Shown: positions 48,138-59,139 of the stretch, one piece after another
Layout of the letters: every line of letters begins with the position of its first letter
Position numbering within the stretch: position 1 is the stretch's first letter
Assembly (NCBI GenBank): GCA_012934845.2
Contig: WNNJ02002717.1
Span: forward strand, 434,001-498,000
Source: Pomphorhynchus laevis
Taxonomy: Eukaryota > Acanthocephala > Palaeacanthocephala > Echinorhynchida > Pomphorhynchidae
Length of the DNA stretch: 64,000 nucleotides
Direction: 5' to 3'
Notes under the pieces: model-generated
What the model was told of the DNA's origin: nothing
What the model saw: only the letters and a program-made list of their open reading frames with translations
Database searches by the model: none
Position numbers and translations under genes: made by a program

Positions 48138-48760
48138 ATCTACAAAGAAAAGTATATTATATTTTGTAGCTACACATACTACAAAATATTTTGTAATTCA
48201 AACAAATGCCGCCAATCTTGTAATTTTAAAATGCTACACATCTCCATTGAATGCACACCCAGAAATAATACAAAAGCAGAAATTATACACACAAATCGAG
48301 ATAAAAAATTGATATTTTCATAACATCGAAAATAGAATTATAGAATCGCGATTAAAAATGATGCCAATATTTTTGTAATTTTTGCATTTAATCTCTTTGT
48401 AATTTATATTTTAATCATATATCCATTTTAATCTTTTAACAATCTTTTAATCTCTTTGTAATCTTTGCTATTTTAATCCCTTTGTAATCTTATATCCCGT
48501 TCAATTTTATATCGATTTTTATACATTTTTTAAACTATTTGTAATCTTAACACTCAATCTCTGAGCGAACAAATTTTATCCAAAGTATATGTACTTATAT
48601 ACATACACTAAACAAAAATTAAACAAAAATTAAACCATCAAGTAAATATAAAAATTGATGTATCGAAGACATCCAGCATATCTAACAAAATGTTAAAAAA
48701 GCTGAAATGCACGTCAAACAAAAATTAAACACTCAACGGATAAAATTCAATTAACAGAAT
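48138..48760. other. MORC2 upstream region, AT-rich
   Basis: This should contain the 5'UTR intron or promoter. ATTTTAATC-TTTTGTAATCTT units recur irregularly at 48375-48560. No core promoter motif can be asserted. Confidence 0.35.
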
Positions 48761-48764
48761 CCTT

Positions 48765-49560
48765 AAATAATTTAATAAATCAAAATTATTTAAAAGTAGC
48801 AAAATTTATGATTAGACAAATAAAAGGTGTTCCAATGGGAGGCTATAGTAGCCCAATTATAGCTGACTTGTTTTTAAGCTTTATAGAATATGAATTTGTT
48901 CATAACTGTGTAAAAACTAAATCTAAATAATATAAATATATAAAATATATGTTTCGATACATTGATGATATATGTGTATTTAATTCTAATAATTTTTATT
49001 CAATTAGTGAGCACATTTATCCAGAAAGCCTAATATTAAATTACACTTAGTATATCCTTCACTGATTCATTAAAGCTCCAAGCCAGATCAGAACCATAAA
49101 ACTAAATTTTAATTTAAACAGAAACTTTGTTTGATCCACGAGTTGATTTGGTTATAAATAAAATTCGTGTATATATAGAAATAATTTGTATTTGAACGAT
49201 CAAATAAAGAGTTTTTAGATAAAAAACGATCATTAATCAATCATATTTACCAAAATATGTTTATTTTATTTTTTAATTATTTTATTGTTTAATTTATTTT
49301 ACCAAATTAATATATGTTTCGATACATTGATGATATATGTGTATTTAATTCTAATAATTTTTATTCAATTAGTGAGCACATTTATCCAGAAAGCCTTATT
49401 CTTAATAAAACCAATATTAATGATAAAGAAGGTGTATATCTAGATATGAACATTAAATTAACATTAACTAAAACTACTATTAATTTATATCGTAAAGATG
49501 ACATTAAATAATGAAATTTTATATCGACTTTCGTCAAATTCACTAAATATAAGTATTTAT
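48765..49560 (+). mobile_element. YIDD reverse transcriptase fragment, internally duplicated
   Basis: Plus reading NQNYLKVAKFMIRQIKGVPM, GGYSSPIIADLFLSFIEYEF, then FRYIDDICVFNSNNFYSISE and HIYPESLIL; YIDD at 48958-48969. An 87-bp segment containing YIDD (48945-49031) is repeated identically at 49310-49396 (period 365), and only the second copy continues correctly (NKTNINDKEGVYLDMNIKLT, then LYRKDDIK). The RQIKG.PMGG..SP..ADLFL...YRYIDDI order recalls invertebrate Penelope-like or related RTs; clade uncertain. Confidence 0.65.
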
Positions 49561-49739
49561 ATTATGTATATAAATACTATATATAAGTATTTATGTATAT
49601 ATATTAAACTAGGTTACTATAAATATAAAATAAACCGAAAATAGTAAAATATATACAAAATCTTTTTAAAATAAATCTAAACTCTTAAATGAAAATGTTT
49701 TATGGATAGATGATAAATAATATACTTTGTATTAGAATA

Positions 49740-50095
49740 AGATACCATATAATCAAATTTAATCAGAGGAAATACGTCCTTAACATGTATTAGGACCAGT
49801 TGCTATGTTGGGTCGAGGAATTAGTGGACGAAACCTGATAGCATAGCAGTTCCTCCTGATGATCTCTAATTCTCATTCTAGTACATCGTTTGTTATTTAT
49901 TTGTCAATTCATAAATATTGACTTTCATTTTAAATTTAATTTTAAATTTTAACATGATTTAAATTATATAAAATCTTTTTTAATATTTGAATAATAAAAG
50001 ATACATAATTAAATTTCATTAGAGAAAATACGTTATTATCATGTAGTTGGTCTCGCTAATATGTTGGATGGAGGAATGTGGGTATTTTATATACA
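49740..50095. repeat. Dispersed repeat family R3, two partial copies
   Basis: ATCAGAGGAAATACGTCC, GTTGGGTCGAGGAATTAGTG, GACGAAACCTGATAGCATAG and CAGTTCCTCCTGATGATC match copies at 23.6, 39.5 and 39.8 kb. A second shorter piece starts near 50000 (ATTAGAGAAAATACGTTATT, TTGGATGGAGGAATG). Confidence 0.7.
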
Positions 50096-50329
50096 ATTTA
50101 CTTGTATGCTCATATAATGCCTGACAAAGATCTTAAAAATATAATACGAGATAAGTTCACAAATTATTATGCAAATACTTCAAACTTACAGTATGCAAGT
50201 TCAAATTAGGGTTATCGTCTTCTCCAAAAGTTAAATTCCGTCAGAAACCAGTGTCATTAATATAAATACTAAGGATAAATTTCATTGCACAATTGTATAT
50301 TATAACGGGGTAATTCGGATTCAGGTGTC

Positions 50330-51010
50330 AATATCAATCCGGATTGAGGCCAATATCAATCCGGATTGAGAAAAAGATTATTCATGATTTGCATGATTTC
50401 AAGTATCTTTGGATACTGTTCTCGAGGGACGGCAGGAACTTCAAGGAGATTGAGAAGCGGACTTGTGCAGCTAACGCAGTAAGGCGTTTTTTGTACAGGT
50501 ATGTCGTGGTGAAGCATGAATTGAGTCTTCGGGTGAAGCTTTCGGTTTACCACGCAATGTTCTTTCCTATATTAACCTATGGTCATGAGCTTTGGGTTAT
50601 AACCGAAAGGATAAGATCTCGGATACTGGCGACAATAATGACGTTCCTTCGCAGTGTGCCCAGTCTTAGCCTTAGAGATAAGATTAGGAATTCGATCATC
50701 AGGAATGGATTGTGAGTAAAGTCGCTGTTTCTCCTCTTTGAAGAAAGTCAGTTGAGCCAGCTAGGACACGTTCTGAGGATGTCTAGGGATCGCCTTCCTC
50801 GGAGGGTTTTCCAGAACGGACTCTCTGGAAAGAGACCTCGAGGTAGACCTCGATATGGTGGAGAGATCAAATCTCTAAACTGACCGAAGATCGCATTGCG
50901 CTATCCAAAAGAGAACTCTGTACTGTTGCCCAGAATTGCGATGTCTGGAGTAGTTTAATTCGTGCACTGCCTCCACAACCCAACACTCGGACCAGTGGTT
51001 GACAGTATAG
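50330..51010 (+). mobile_element. RTE-type LINE, RT C-terminal end
   Basis: Open for 123 codons: LHDFKYLWILFSRDGRNFKE, RTCAANAVRRFLYRYVVVKH, LSVYHAMFFPILTYGHELWV, ERIRSRILATIMTFLRSV. It continues in another frame with [20 protein letters not shown] then GKRPRGRPRYGGEI. TYGHELWV, R.R..A..M.FLR and GHV.RM...R.P..VF are diagnostic of RTE-type (BovB/Rex3-like) thumb and tail regions. It is 5' truncated, and its tail is homologous to the minus fragment at 28 kb. Confidence 0.85.
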
Positions 51011-51059
51011 TATATGTTATAGTATATGCTAATGACCAAGGCATCAATAATAAGCTATC

Positions 51060-53582
51060 AAATTTCGTAAATACATGCAATTTATACAAATTGACTTTAT
51101 CTTACTGATATAATCGTGCCGTTAAAATTAGAGGAGTATATGCACTTACCCGTAGAAGCTTGATGCTAGATCATTCTCTGGTGTCTTCAGTTGTAAAAGT
51201 TGGGGTATAATTTATGGTATTTATAGTAGGAAAAACGAAGCGAATCTTCGAACATTTAATACTTCTAATTTATTGTTCTCCTTGCCTGACAAAGAACAAA
51301 GTAAGATATATTCACGCCTTCAACGATATTAAGTGGATGGTAACTGATCCATATAAGTATTAGTACCGGTGATTAATTGAGTGTTGACTATTTTCTTAAT
51401 TGTACAAATAATGATTGGAAAAGTGAGCCAAGAAAATCTATAACTATTACATCACGGAATCCACTATAGATTACTCCTCTTATCAAGACATATTGAAGTC
51501 GTTAGATAAAGTACATATACACAAAGATTTTGTATTAGCTATAAAAGGAAATTCGGTAGACTTACTAGGGAATTTTGGAAAGGCATATCATCTTTAAGAT
51601 CTAAAATAAATAATCTGATCTTTGCATTCTGAATAACTCCGATCTTAGGAATATAATTTGCACGATAAAGTCATCAAATACAACTCCTTCTGTAGAACAA
51701 GATTATTGCGAGATTTCTGATGATTCATCTGGCCTTCTTACTGACCTGAGTAATTGAATCCATTATCAGCCGTTCTTGACACGTGGTACCTTCGTTGATT
51801 CACATAAAGTATATCAAGACTTAATACATCTATCTAAATTTAAAATCAGTTGGTCAATGCATTTAATCAGAACTTCCGAAGGCATTTGACACTGTTGGAC
51901 CAAGATTACACTTGCAAAAGTTAGAAAAAGCGGGTTTATCGGGCTGAAAGCTTAAGTTTTTGGCTCATAATCTTGATCGAAAACAGTTTATGTACATTGA
52001 TTTAGTTGAATCATCAAATTAAAAACAACACTTTGACATTCCACAAAGCAGTAATTTATCACCTTTATTGTTTGCAATGTTTGTTGATGACTTTGAAGTT
52101 TGTGTGATTCCAGCAATTGCTTAAAATACTAACGACATAACTAATATAAGCATCGCACCACACGTATTGGCATCATCTGACGCAGTTAAGGAAATATCTA
52201 ATCTTCTGGCATGTACCGGTTTTAACAGTCTTCGATTAAATCTTATTAAATCTAAAATCACCCTCTTTGCTCTTAAATCAGTTAGCTCAATATTAGATCC
52301 AATGTACAGTTTTGGATTAACACAAGTCAGTACAATGGACATCTTAGGTGTCACGTTTAAATCCAACCTGTCATGGTCGTATCACTTAAACAAAGTTAGA
52401 AGCAAATGTGCTTTTCGGCTATTTCTTCAAAACTATAACAAATGAAGTTATCATCCGTTCAGCTAGTCGCATAGTACAAATCAACAATACTATTACTCAT
52501 CATATACAGCTACCCGCTCTTCGCCAATATTTAAATCCTGTATTTTAAAATTAAGAGCTATTCATTCTACAGAGTAACGCATCTGCAATAATTCAAATAT
52601 TTGATATAATACTTCAAAGAATATTTACTAAATAGGCAAAAGTTAAGCTATTCATTCGGGACACATCCACTCTTTGCAGAATATCCTTAAAAGATTATAA
52701 ACCAGATTGGACTGGAGCTACAATACGTCCAATTTTTAAGAAAGGATACAGGTCGCTAGTAACTAACTATCATATTATCAACCTCACTTCCGTAGTTTGT
52801 AAGATATTGGTAAGATTAATTCTTCGACGGTTCAGCTTTTTCTTGAATCTAATAATGCTCATAAATTTAAGAGACATTATTTAGACCGAATTACTCATCG
52901 ACAACCAATATTGTAGAAACAAGAGCTAGTTTGGTATGCTCATTAAGACAGGACATACAAGTGAATGCGATCTTTATAGATTTACCAAAGGCATTTGACA
53001 GTTATTCGGAGTCTTCTTGTTAATAAGTTATATAGCGTCGAAATTAGGGCAATTTATTAAACTGGCTAGAATGCTTCCATAGTAATTACTCGTTTACAAT
53101 GCGTTGTGGTCGATATTTATTTGAGTACACTTTGTTGTCAACGGATGTATCCCTCGGGCTTCCGTCATTAGCCCAAATATATTTAACATGTATGCTAATG
53201 ATATCGCCGCTGATTTAACATCGGAATGTGTTATATACGCTGGCGACTTAAGGATATGTTGAGGAATTCGCGATCATTCAGATGCTATGACATTACAAGT
53301 TGATCTTGTTTCTATAAATAAATAGTGTGCGTCTCAGGGGCTTTTGTTAACACTGGTACATGCAGCCACTTGCGGATTGGTTCGATAATTATTCAGGTAT
53401 CATATCATGTAGATAACATCAATATCGTCCTCACTGGCAAAATTAATGATTTGGGAGAGTCTTTTGTAAACCTCTCGACAGAAAACAACATGCTGTTAAA
53501 ATCTCTTCCTCCTGTTATCGTACTACCAGCCTTATTAAACGTTGGCTAGTGACCTCATATGTACGTAGCTTCCGAATATTAT
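51060..53582 (+). mobile_element. Degenerate plus-strand LINE RT remnants (one or two elements)
   Basis: Around 51870-52120: PKAFDTVGPRLHLQKLEKAG, then FMYIDLVESS, SPLLFAMFVDDFEV (a VDD-like position). 52167-52445 has SLRLNLIKSKITLF and STMDILGVTFKSNLSWSYHL. From about 52690 the same domain order restarts (FIDLPKAFDS at about 52975; a second LDRKQHAVK, SSSCYRTTSLIKRWL tail to 53560), so two related copies lie head-to-tail. The clade resembles Jockey/CR1. The series is interrupted at about 53582 by the minus CR1-like element. Confidence 0.65.
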
Positions 53583-56515
53583 ATTAAAAAAAGGATTTAT
53601 TTTAAAGTAGCAACTGCGTGCCAGCGCATGCTTACATGACCACAACAAAACAAGACTGTAAATCAGGTGTCGAGAAGGTGTGAACGGAGGAGGTGTTTGA
53701 ATGTGATAAAGGAGGGAGCGCGGCGGACGTCGAGAGGGAGTTGATTCCAGGCTAGTGAGGCGGCGACGAGGAAGGATCGGAGACCGTAGTTGTTGGAGTA
53801 ATTAAGAACGTGAAGTAAGAGGGTATGACAAGAACGAAGCGATAGCGAGGTGGGGCGAGTATCGTCTAAGAAAGGAAGTTTGATGAACGATGAGGAGCCG
53901 ACAGCGATGAGACGAAAAGTAACTAGAAGGCGGAGTTTGATGCGGATGTGGATGGTGGGCCAGGAGAGTTGGGCAAAATATGTGGATGTGTGGTCGAAGC
54001 GACGGAGACGAAAGAGCACTCGAACGGCGGTGTTGATTATTCGTTGTAGGGGTAGGATGATGGATTTTGGAGAATTGGCGAAAAGGCTAAGGCAATAATC
54101 GATTTTGGGGAAAAGAAGCGATGAAAGAAGAGACATACAAGAACGAAAGTCGATAAGGGGGCGGATACGGAGGATGTCACGGAGAATTAAGTTAGACGAG
54201 CGGACCTTGTCACGGACGAAGGGTTTAAGGGAAAGGTGATCATCGAAATGGAAGCCTAAGAAAGTGAGATTGTAGACTATAGGGATGATCGATGAGGCAA
54301 AAGATACAATGGGAGGAGATATGTTTGGTTTATGGGGAAGGATCCACATTATTTTGGACTTTTCGGGGTTTAGAACGAGATTGAGATTGGAGAGACGTTT
54401 GTAGATAGAAAAAGACAGTTGGAGGCAGAAATGCCGATATCGTGGATGCGATGTGCGGGTGCATGAGCATAGATTAGAATGTCATCGGCGTATTGCATTA
54501 CCTTAAAGGAGTAAGGTTTGAGAAACGGAGATAGATCGCCAAGCAGAAGAGAGAAAAGCAGGGGACCTAGGACTAAACCTAGTGGGACCCCGCAAAAAAT
54601 AGGGATGGGAGGGGAGGATGTTGAATTAGAACAGACGCGAAAGGAACAATCGGATAGATATGAGGCGAACCATGCTACGGAGGAGGAAGAAAAGCCGTAA
54701 TCATAACGAAGACGAGAAAGGAGGACGGAGTGGTCGACAATGTCGAATGCGGAGGAGAGGTCAAGGGAGATGAGAACACTATATAGAGCCTTGTCTCGAG
54801 AAATGAGTAAGTCGTTGTACACTTTTATGCATGCGATTTCTGTCGAGTGATTAGAGCGGAAAGCGGATTGGAAAGGAGGGTACAGATTGGATGAGGAGAG
54901 ATAAGCGTTGATTTGTATTAAGATGAGGCGTTCTAAGAGCTTTGAAAGAGTAGGGAGTAGTGAAATGGGGCGATAGCTAGAAGGAAGGGAGGGGTCGAGC
55001 GATTGTTTTTTAAGGAGGGGACGATCGATTGCGGATTTCCAGTGTGAAGGGAAGATACGACTGCGGATGGACGAGTTAAACAAGGTTGTGAGAAATGGGG
55101 ATATCGATGAGCATATAGATTTTAATATGTGGGTAGGCAGGGGATCGGCAGGTGAGGTTTTGTTGGGCAAGGACATGAGGACAGATGATACTTCTGTAGG
55201 TGAGACAGGGAGAAGATGAAAGAGTTCCGGAAGGATGAGAGTAGACTGGGCAGAGTGTGTATAGGAGTGAGATTGGGGTGTGAGAGAGCAGCGTGGATAC
55301 TTTAGTCTGGAGAAATGACGAATAATCATTAGCATTGATGTTGCACGGCGTAAAGGAACGAGCCAGGATTGAGTTTAAAGTATGCCAGAGAGTCTTAGAG
55401 TTGAATGAAGTGATGATTTTATGCTGCCAGAAGGAGTTGCATTTTGTACGTAGTAGGTTGAGATGAGACCGGCGAAGAGCAAGATAGGAATCACGGAAAG
55501 ACGGAGTGATCGAGCGGAAATCGCGTCTGAGAGAGCGGTGAGAGACTCGAAAAGCATGGCGGAGTCGACGCATTGAGAGTAGACATTGGATGTCAAACCA
55601 TGGGGCACGGTGCAAGCGACGGTGTGGGTGAGACTTGAAGGGCAATAGAATATCGTGAGTGGATGTGAGTTCAGAGTCGAAAAGAAAGGCGAGATCGTGA
55701 GGAGATGAATATTTTATTGTGGGTAATGATAGAGACGATTTGATTAAAGCAGAGCAAAGGGAGAGGTCAAGATTTCTCCAAGGGCGACGTAGGATTGTAG
55801 GTGTGTGAGGAGGGGTGTGGTTCCGAGTGAGATCAAGGGTGATAAGAAAGTGATCGGATAGACCAGGATCAGAGATGGACAGTGAGGTGTAGGCAGCAAA
55901 ATGATCGGGGACAGCGATGATGTCGAGTGCCCCACCAAGTATATGTGTGGGGGCAGTGGAGATTAGTTTGTAATTGTAGTTGGATAGAATGTTGATGAAG
56001 CGGATGGAATCTGTGGAAGAGGGGCGGTCTAGGCGGATATTGAAGTCGCCTAGAACGAGTGAAGGGATTGAGGACAAAGAACAATGAGAAAGGAGGTCAG
56101 CGAGTTCGGTAAAAAATAACGCTGTAGGAGCTGATGAACAAGGACGGTATACAATGGCGAGATCTAGAGTGATCGGGCTAGAATAACGACAAGTGAGCAA
56201 CTCAAAAGAGCAAGGACTGAAAGGGGGATTGATTTTGCGAAGAGACGCTGGGTGACGCGCGAATGCGACGATGCCGCCATGATTAGAGGATTTAGAAGGG
56301 TATGAGCTGAGGGGGAGGCGGATTCGACTAGGGAGCAACCGGCAGAGAGCAGACGGCGAATGGAAAGTCGTCGGAATCTGAGTGCCAGGATTCGGTGAGG
56401 CAGAAGAGATCGATGGATTGCTTGGTGAAAAGGTTGAGGATAAGATCGGATTTATTGAGAATAGATCTAGTGTTGAGGAGACCGAGGCGGAAACCGTGTG
56501 CTGTGGCGAAAGAGA

Positions 56516-57732
56516 CTAGTGGAGAAGACACATAGGAGAGATGGAGCGCCATCGAATTTTTGGACGGGTGTGGACAACTTGAAAATTTCCGTCTATGTTT
56601 CGGATGGTGAGTGATGTTTCGCCGTTTTCCTCGCGACGGCGTTTTTCGATGAGGGCTGAAGAGATTTGAGTGATTTCAGAAATGGCGCAATCGGGGAAAA
56701 TTCGAGTGGTTGAAGGTGACATGAGTTTGAATCGTTGAGAGAGAACAGAAGACGCGTGAGAGCGATGCTTGAAAACAATTTTTAGGAGAGGGGGCTGGGA
56801 AGGATTAGATTGAGAAGATTTGTTTAGACGGATGAATGCGACAGGATAAATGTCCTTGAAAAAGGATGGTTTATCCGCAGGAACAATAGACGAGAGGATG
56901 GATCTGAAGGCGGAAACATCGTGGTCCAGACGTGCTTGTGGAGATAAGGAGTTAGAAGGCGTGATATTAGTAACAATGACGCAACGATCGCGAGAAGCAA
57001 AGCGCTTCCGTAAAGGAGGACGACTGTCGTGAGTAGGTGAGATCACGATAGAAGACCTGTCAGTTGATGATTTGGAGGGATTTGGTTTGACGACGGGAGA
57101 CATAGAGGGTAATGATAATAAAGAGGGTGGCAAGCGATGTGAGGAAAGGTTATGAGTGGAAGGATAGTGGAGATTGGTGGAGGTGATTTTGATTGATGGA
57201 TGCAAGTTATTGAGAAAGAGACGGGAAGGACGGGACGTGGGGTTTCTGGGAGTGAAGATGACATGGAATGGGAAGTGTATATGGTGGTAGGGTCGGTGGG
57301 TGGAGAAAGGACATTAGAAACGACGGGGGTAGTTTGAGTTGACGTGTTGGATGTTGATATGTGCTTATTGGAAAGGTTGCATATTAGTTTGTTGGCACAA
57401 AAACCACATACGAAGTCTTCTTTAGCCTTATTCTTGTCGCAGGTGATTGTTGTCCAGACGCTGCAGTCGTGTATCGAGCACTGTACTTGCAGTTGTCCAT
57501 AGTTGGTGTCGGTCTTAGTTGTTTTCTTACGTCCTCCCATAAACGACGGTTGTCGTCGATGGTTGTCGTCGATGGTTGTCGTCGATGGTTGTCGTCGATG
57601 GTTGTCGTCGATGGTTGTCGTCGATGGTTGTCGTCGATGTATACTGAATCCACTGTATGTTAAAGCCTGACCATAGCTGATATTATGATGGTGCGGAAAG
57701 CCATCACGTCTTCGTCCAATCCTCTCAATCAC
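56516..57732 (-). pseudogene. CR1-like ORF1 with PHD finger and 13-residue repeats
   Basis: Two overlapping frames (57043-57732 and 56516-57205). The N-terminal part holds a repeated RRQPSTTTIDDNH block from the 13-bp minisatellite. Next is QCSIHDCSVWTTITCDK, EDFVCGFCANKLICN, a PHD-like zinc finger as in some CR1 ORF1 proteins, then Ser/Pro-rich sequence. The second frame carries CVIVTNITPSNSLSP and FPDCAISEITQISS. A frameshift near 57050-57200 divides it. Confidence 0.75.
57548..57638. repeat. 13-bp minisatellite, seven units
   Basis: GGTTGTCGTCGAT is repeated seven times without error (57548-57638). As 13 is not a multiple of 3, three units make one 39-nt cycle and all frames read through, which yields a 13-residue peptide repeat on minus. 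Confidence 0.95.
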
Positions 57733-57744
57733 CTATTTAGCGTC

Positions 57745-58030
57745 CATGATTAAAAAGCTGCGATAACACCGATTTGATGCTCAAACATCGCCGAAAGCTA
57801 CATTGATACCACCAGAATATTAGATACCGTGTAGTGAATCAATGGAATAGACTACCATATGCGGCTATTGATAGTCAAAACAACAAAGCATTTTGTCGAG
57901 CATTGAATTCACACTTCAAAGTTACTGCAATTAACACCTGATTGTTACCTTTTTATACTTTTCTGTTTGTTATTATAGTTGGTTTCCAGTCTAACAAGCA
58001 ATCGCTTACCGGCTGATGTATAATAATTCA
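57745..58030 (+). mobile_element. 3' end of the interrupted plus-strand LINE
   Basis: Plus reading YRVVNQWNRLPYAAIDSQNN then KAFCRALNSHFKVTAINT, stop at about 57940. V.N.WN.LP......F...L..HF is the standard C-terminus of CR1/Jockey-type RT proteins. It continues the plus-strand element broken at about 53582 by the minus CR1-like insertion. Confidence 0.65.
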
Positions 58031-58033
58031 AGT

Positions 58034-58634
58034 ATTAAAAAAATATTCATTTTAACGTGGCAAATGCGTGCCAGTGCACGCTTACATGATCACAACAAAA
58101 CAAAATGTAAATCGTGTGTCGAGAAGGTGAACGGAGGAGGTGTTTGAATGTGATAAAGGAGGGACCGCGGCGGACGTCGAGAGGGAGTTGATTCCAGGCG
58201 AGTGAGGCGGCGACGAGGAAGGATCGGAGACCATAGTTGTTGGAGTAATTTGGAACGTGAGGTAAGAGGGTATGACGGGAACACATCAATAGCAAGGTGG
58301 AACGAGTGTCGTCTAAGAAAAGAAGGTTGATGAACGATGAGGAGCCGACAGCTATGAAACGAAAAGTTACAAGAAGAAAGCGGAGTTTAATGCGGATGTG
58401 GGTAGGCCAGGATAGTTGGGTAAGATATGTGGATGTGTGGTCGACGCTACGGAGACGAAAGAGCACTCGAACGGCGGAGTTGATTATTCGTTGTAGCGGT
58501 ATGATGATGGATTTTGGAGAATTGGCGAAAAGGCTAAGGCAGTAATTGATTTTAAAGAAAAGAAACGATGAAAAGAGAGACATACAAGAACGGAAGTCGA
58601 TAAGGGACGGATACGGCGGATGTCACGAAGAATT
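58034..58634 (-). mobile_element. CR1-like LINE, 5'-truncated 3' end
   Basis: This is homologous base for base to 53600-54170 of the neighbouring CR1-like copy (SPKSIIIPLQRIINSAVRVL, AASLAWNQLPLDVRRGPSFI), ending in the same GCGTGCCAGTGCACGC-type 3' hairpin region. Homology stops at about 58634. The sequence beyond is unrelated. Confidence 0.88.
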
Positions 58635-58639
58635 TAGAA

Positions 58640-59135
58640 TATTCGCATAAATAATTATTAAGTTCAAAGATGCACCTTGACCAAGCAGTCAAAGTTTTCC
58701 GTATCGTGCTTAAAGTTAATGCCAAATTTGATGTGTCCAGTATATTTATTTTATTAAATAATAATAAATACATTATTTTTTATTGTGATTTCGTAAAACC
58801 TGTTGTCACATGGATCTGGCTAAGATAAATGCCATTCATTTTATTAAAAATCTGATAAAAATTGCTCTGTCGATATTTGATTCGATACAAATTTCGACAC
58901 TGTTCCTATACAAAATTCCACATCATTTTCCACTGATTATTTTAGAAATTAATATATACAATACAAAATATACAACGAGGTGCTCGCCTAGTTATTCTGA
59001 TACTCTTTTCTTGAATTAAAGAACTCCAAGTGCAACACTATTTCATCGTGGATCTAACACACAACGACTACGTATAAAGGAAACAAACTTTAACACATAG
59101 AACAGCTTAAACACACAATCAATCCAAATATATAA
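58640..59135. other. AT-rich spacer between retroelements
   Basis: No recognised feature. The 69-codon plus frame at 58810 lacks support. Confidence 0.45.
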
Positions 59136-59139
59136 ATAT

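Larger units (their letters stand above)
53585..57740 (-). mobile_element. CR1-like LINE, nearly full length
   Basis: ORF1 (57732 down to about 56516) has a PHD-type Cys pattern (Cys98, 103, 111, 122, 125 of the first frame). ORF2 runs over three frames. The endonuclease part (56338-55340) has VLGDFNIRLDR and GLSDHFLITLDL. The RT part (55335-54370) has YRPISLLPTLSKLLERLI, FRSNHSTEIA, SLDLSSAFDIVDHSVLLSRL and YADD at 54492-54481. The C-terminal part (54349-53663) has NDHLSLKP-like and AASLAWNQLPLDVRRAPSF. ORF2 frameshifts and GVPLGLVLGP in place of the usual GVPQGS suggest inactivity, but long open stretches make it the youngest LINE in the window. It is inserted in a plus-strand LINE. Confidence 0.88.

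Noticed and set aside
56850-57032. Plus-strand frames inside 53.6-58.6 kb (for example 53850-54098, 54518-54700, 56850-57032, 58297-58545)
   Set aside because: Basic, Arg/Glu-rich shadows antisense to the CR1-like ORFs.
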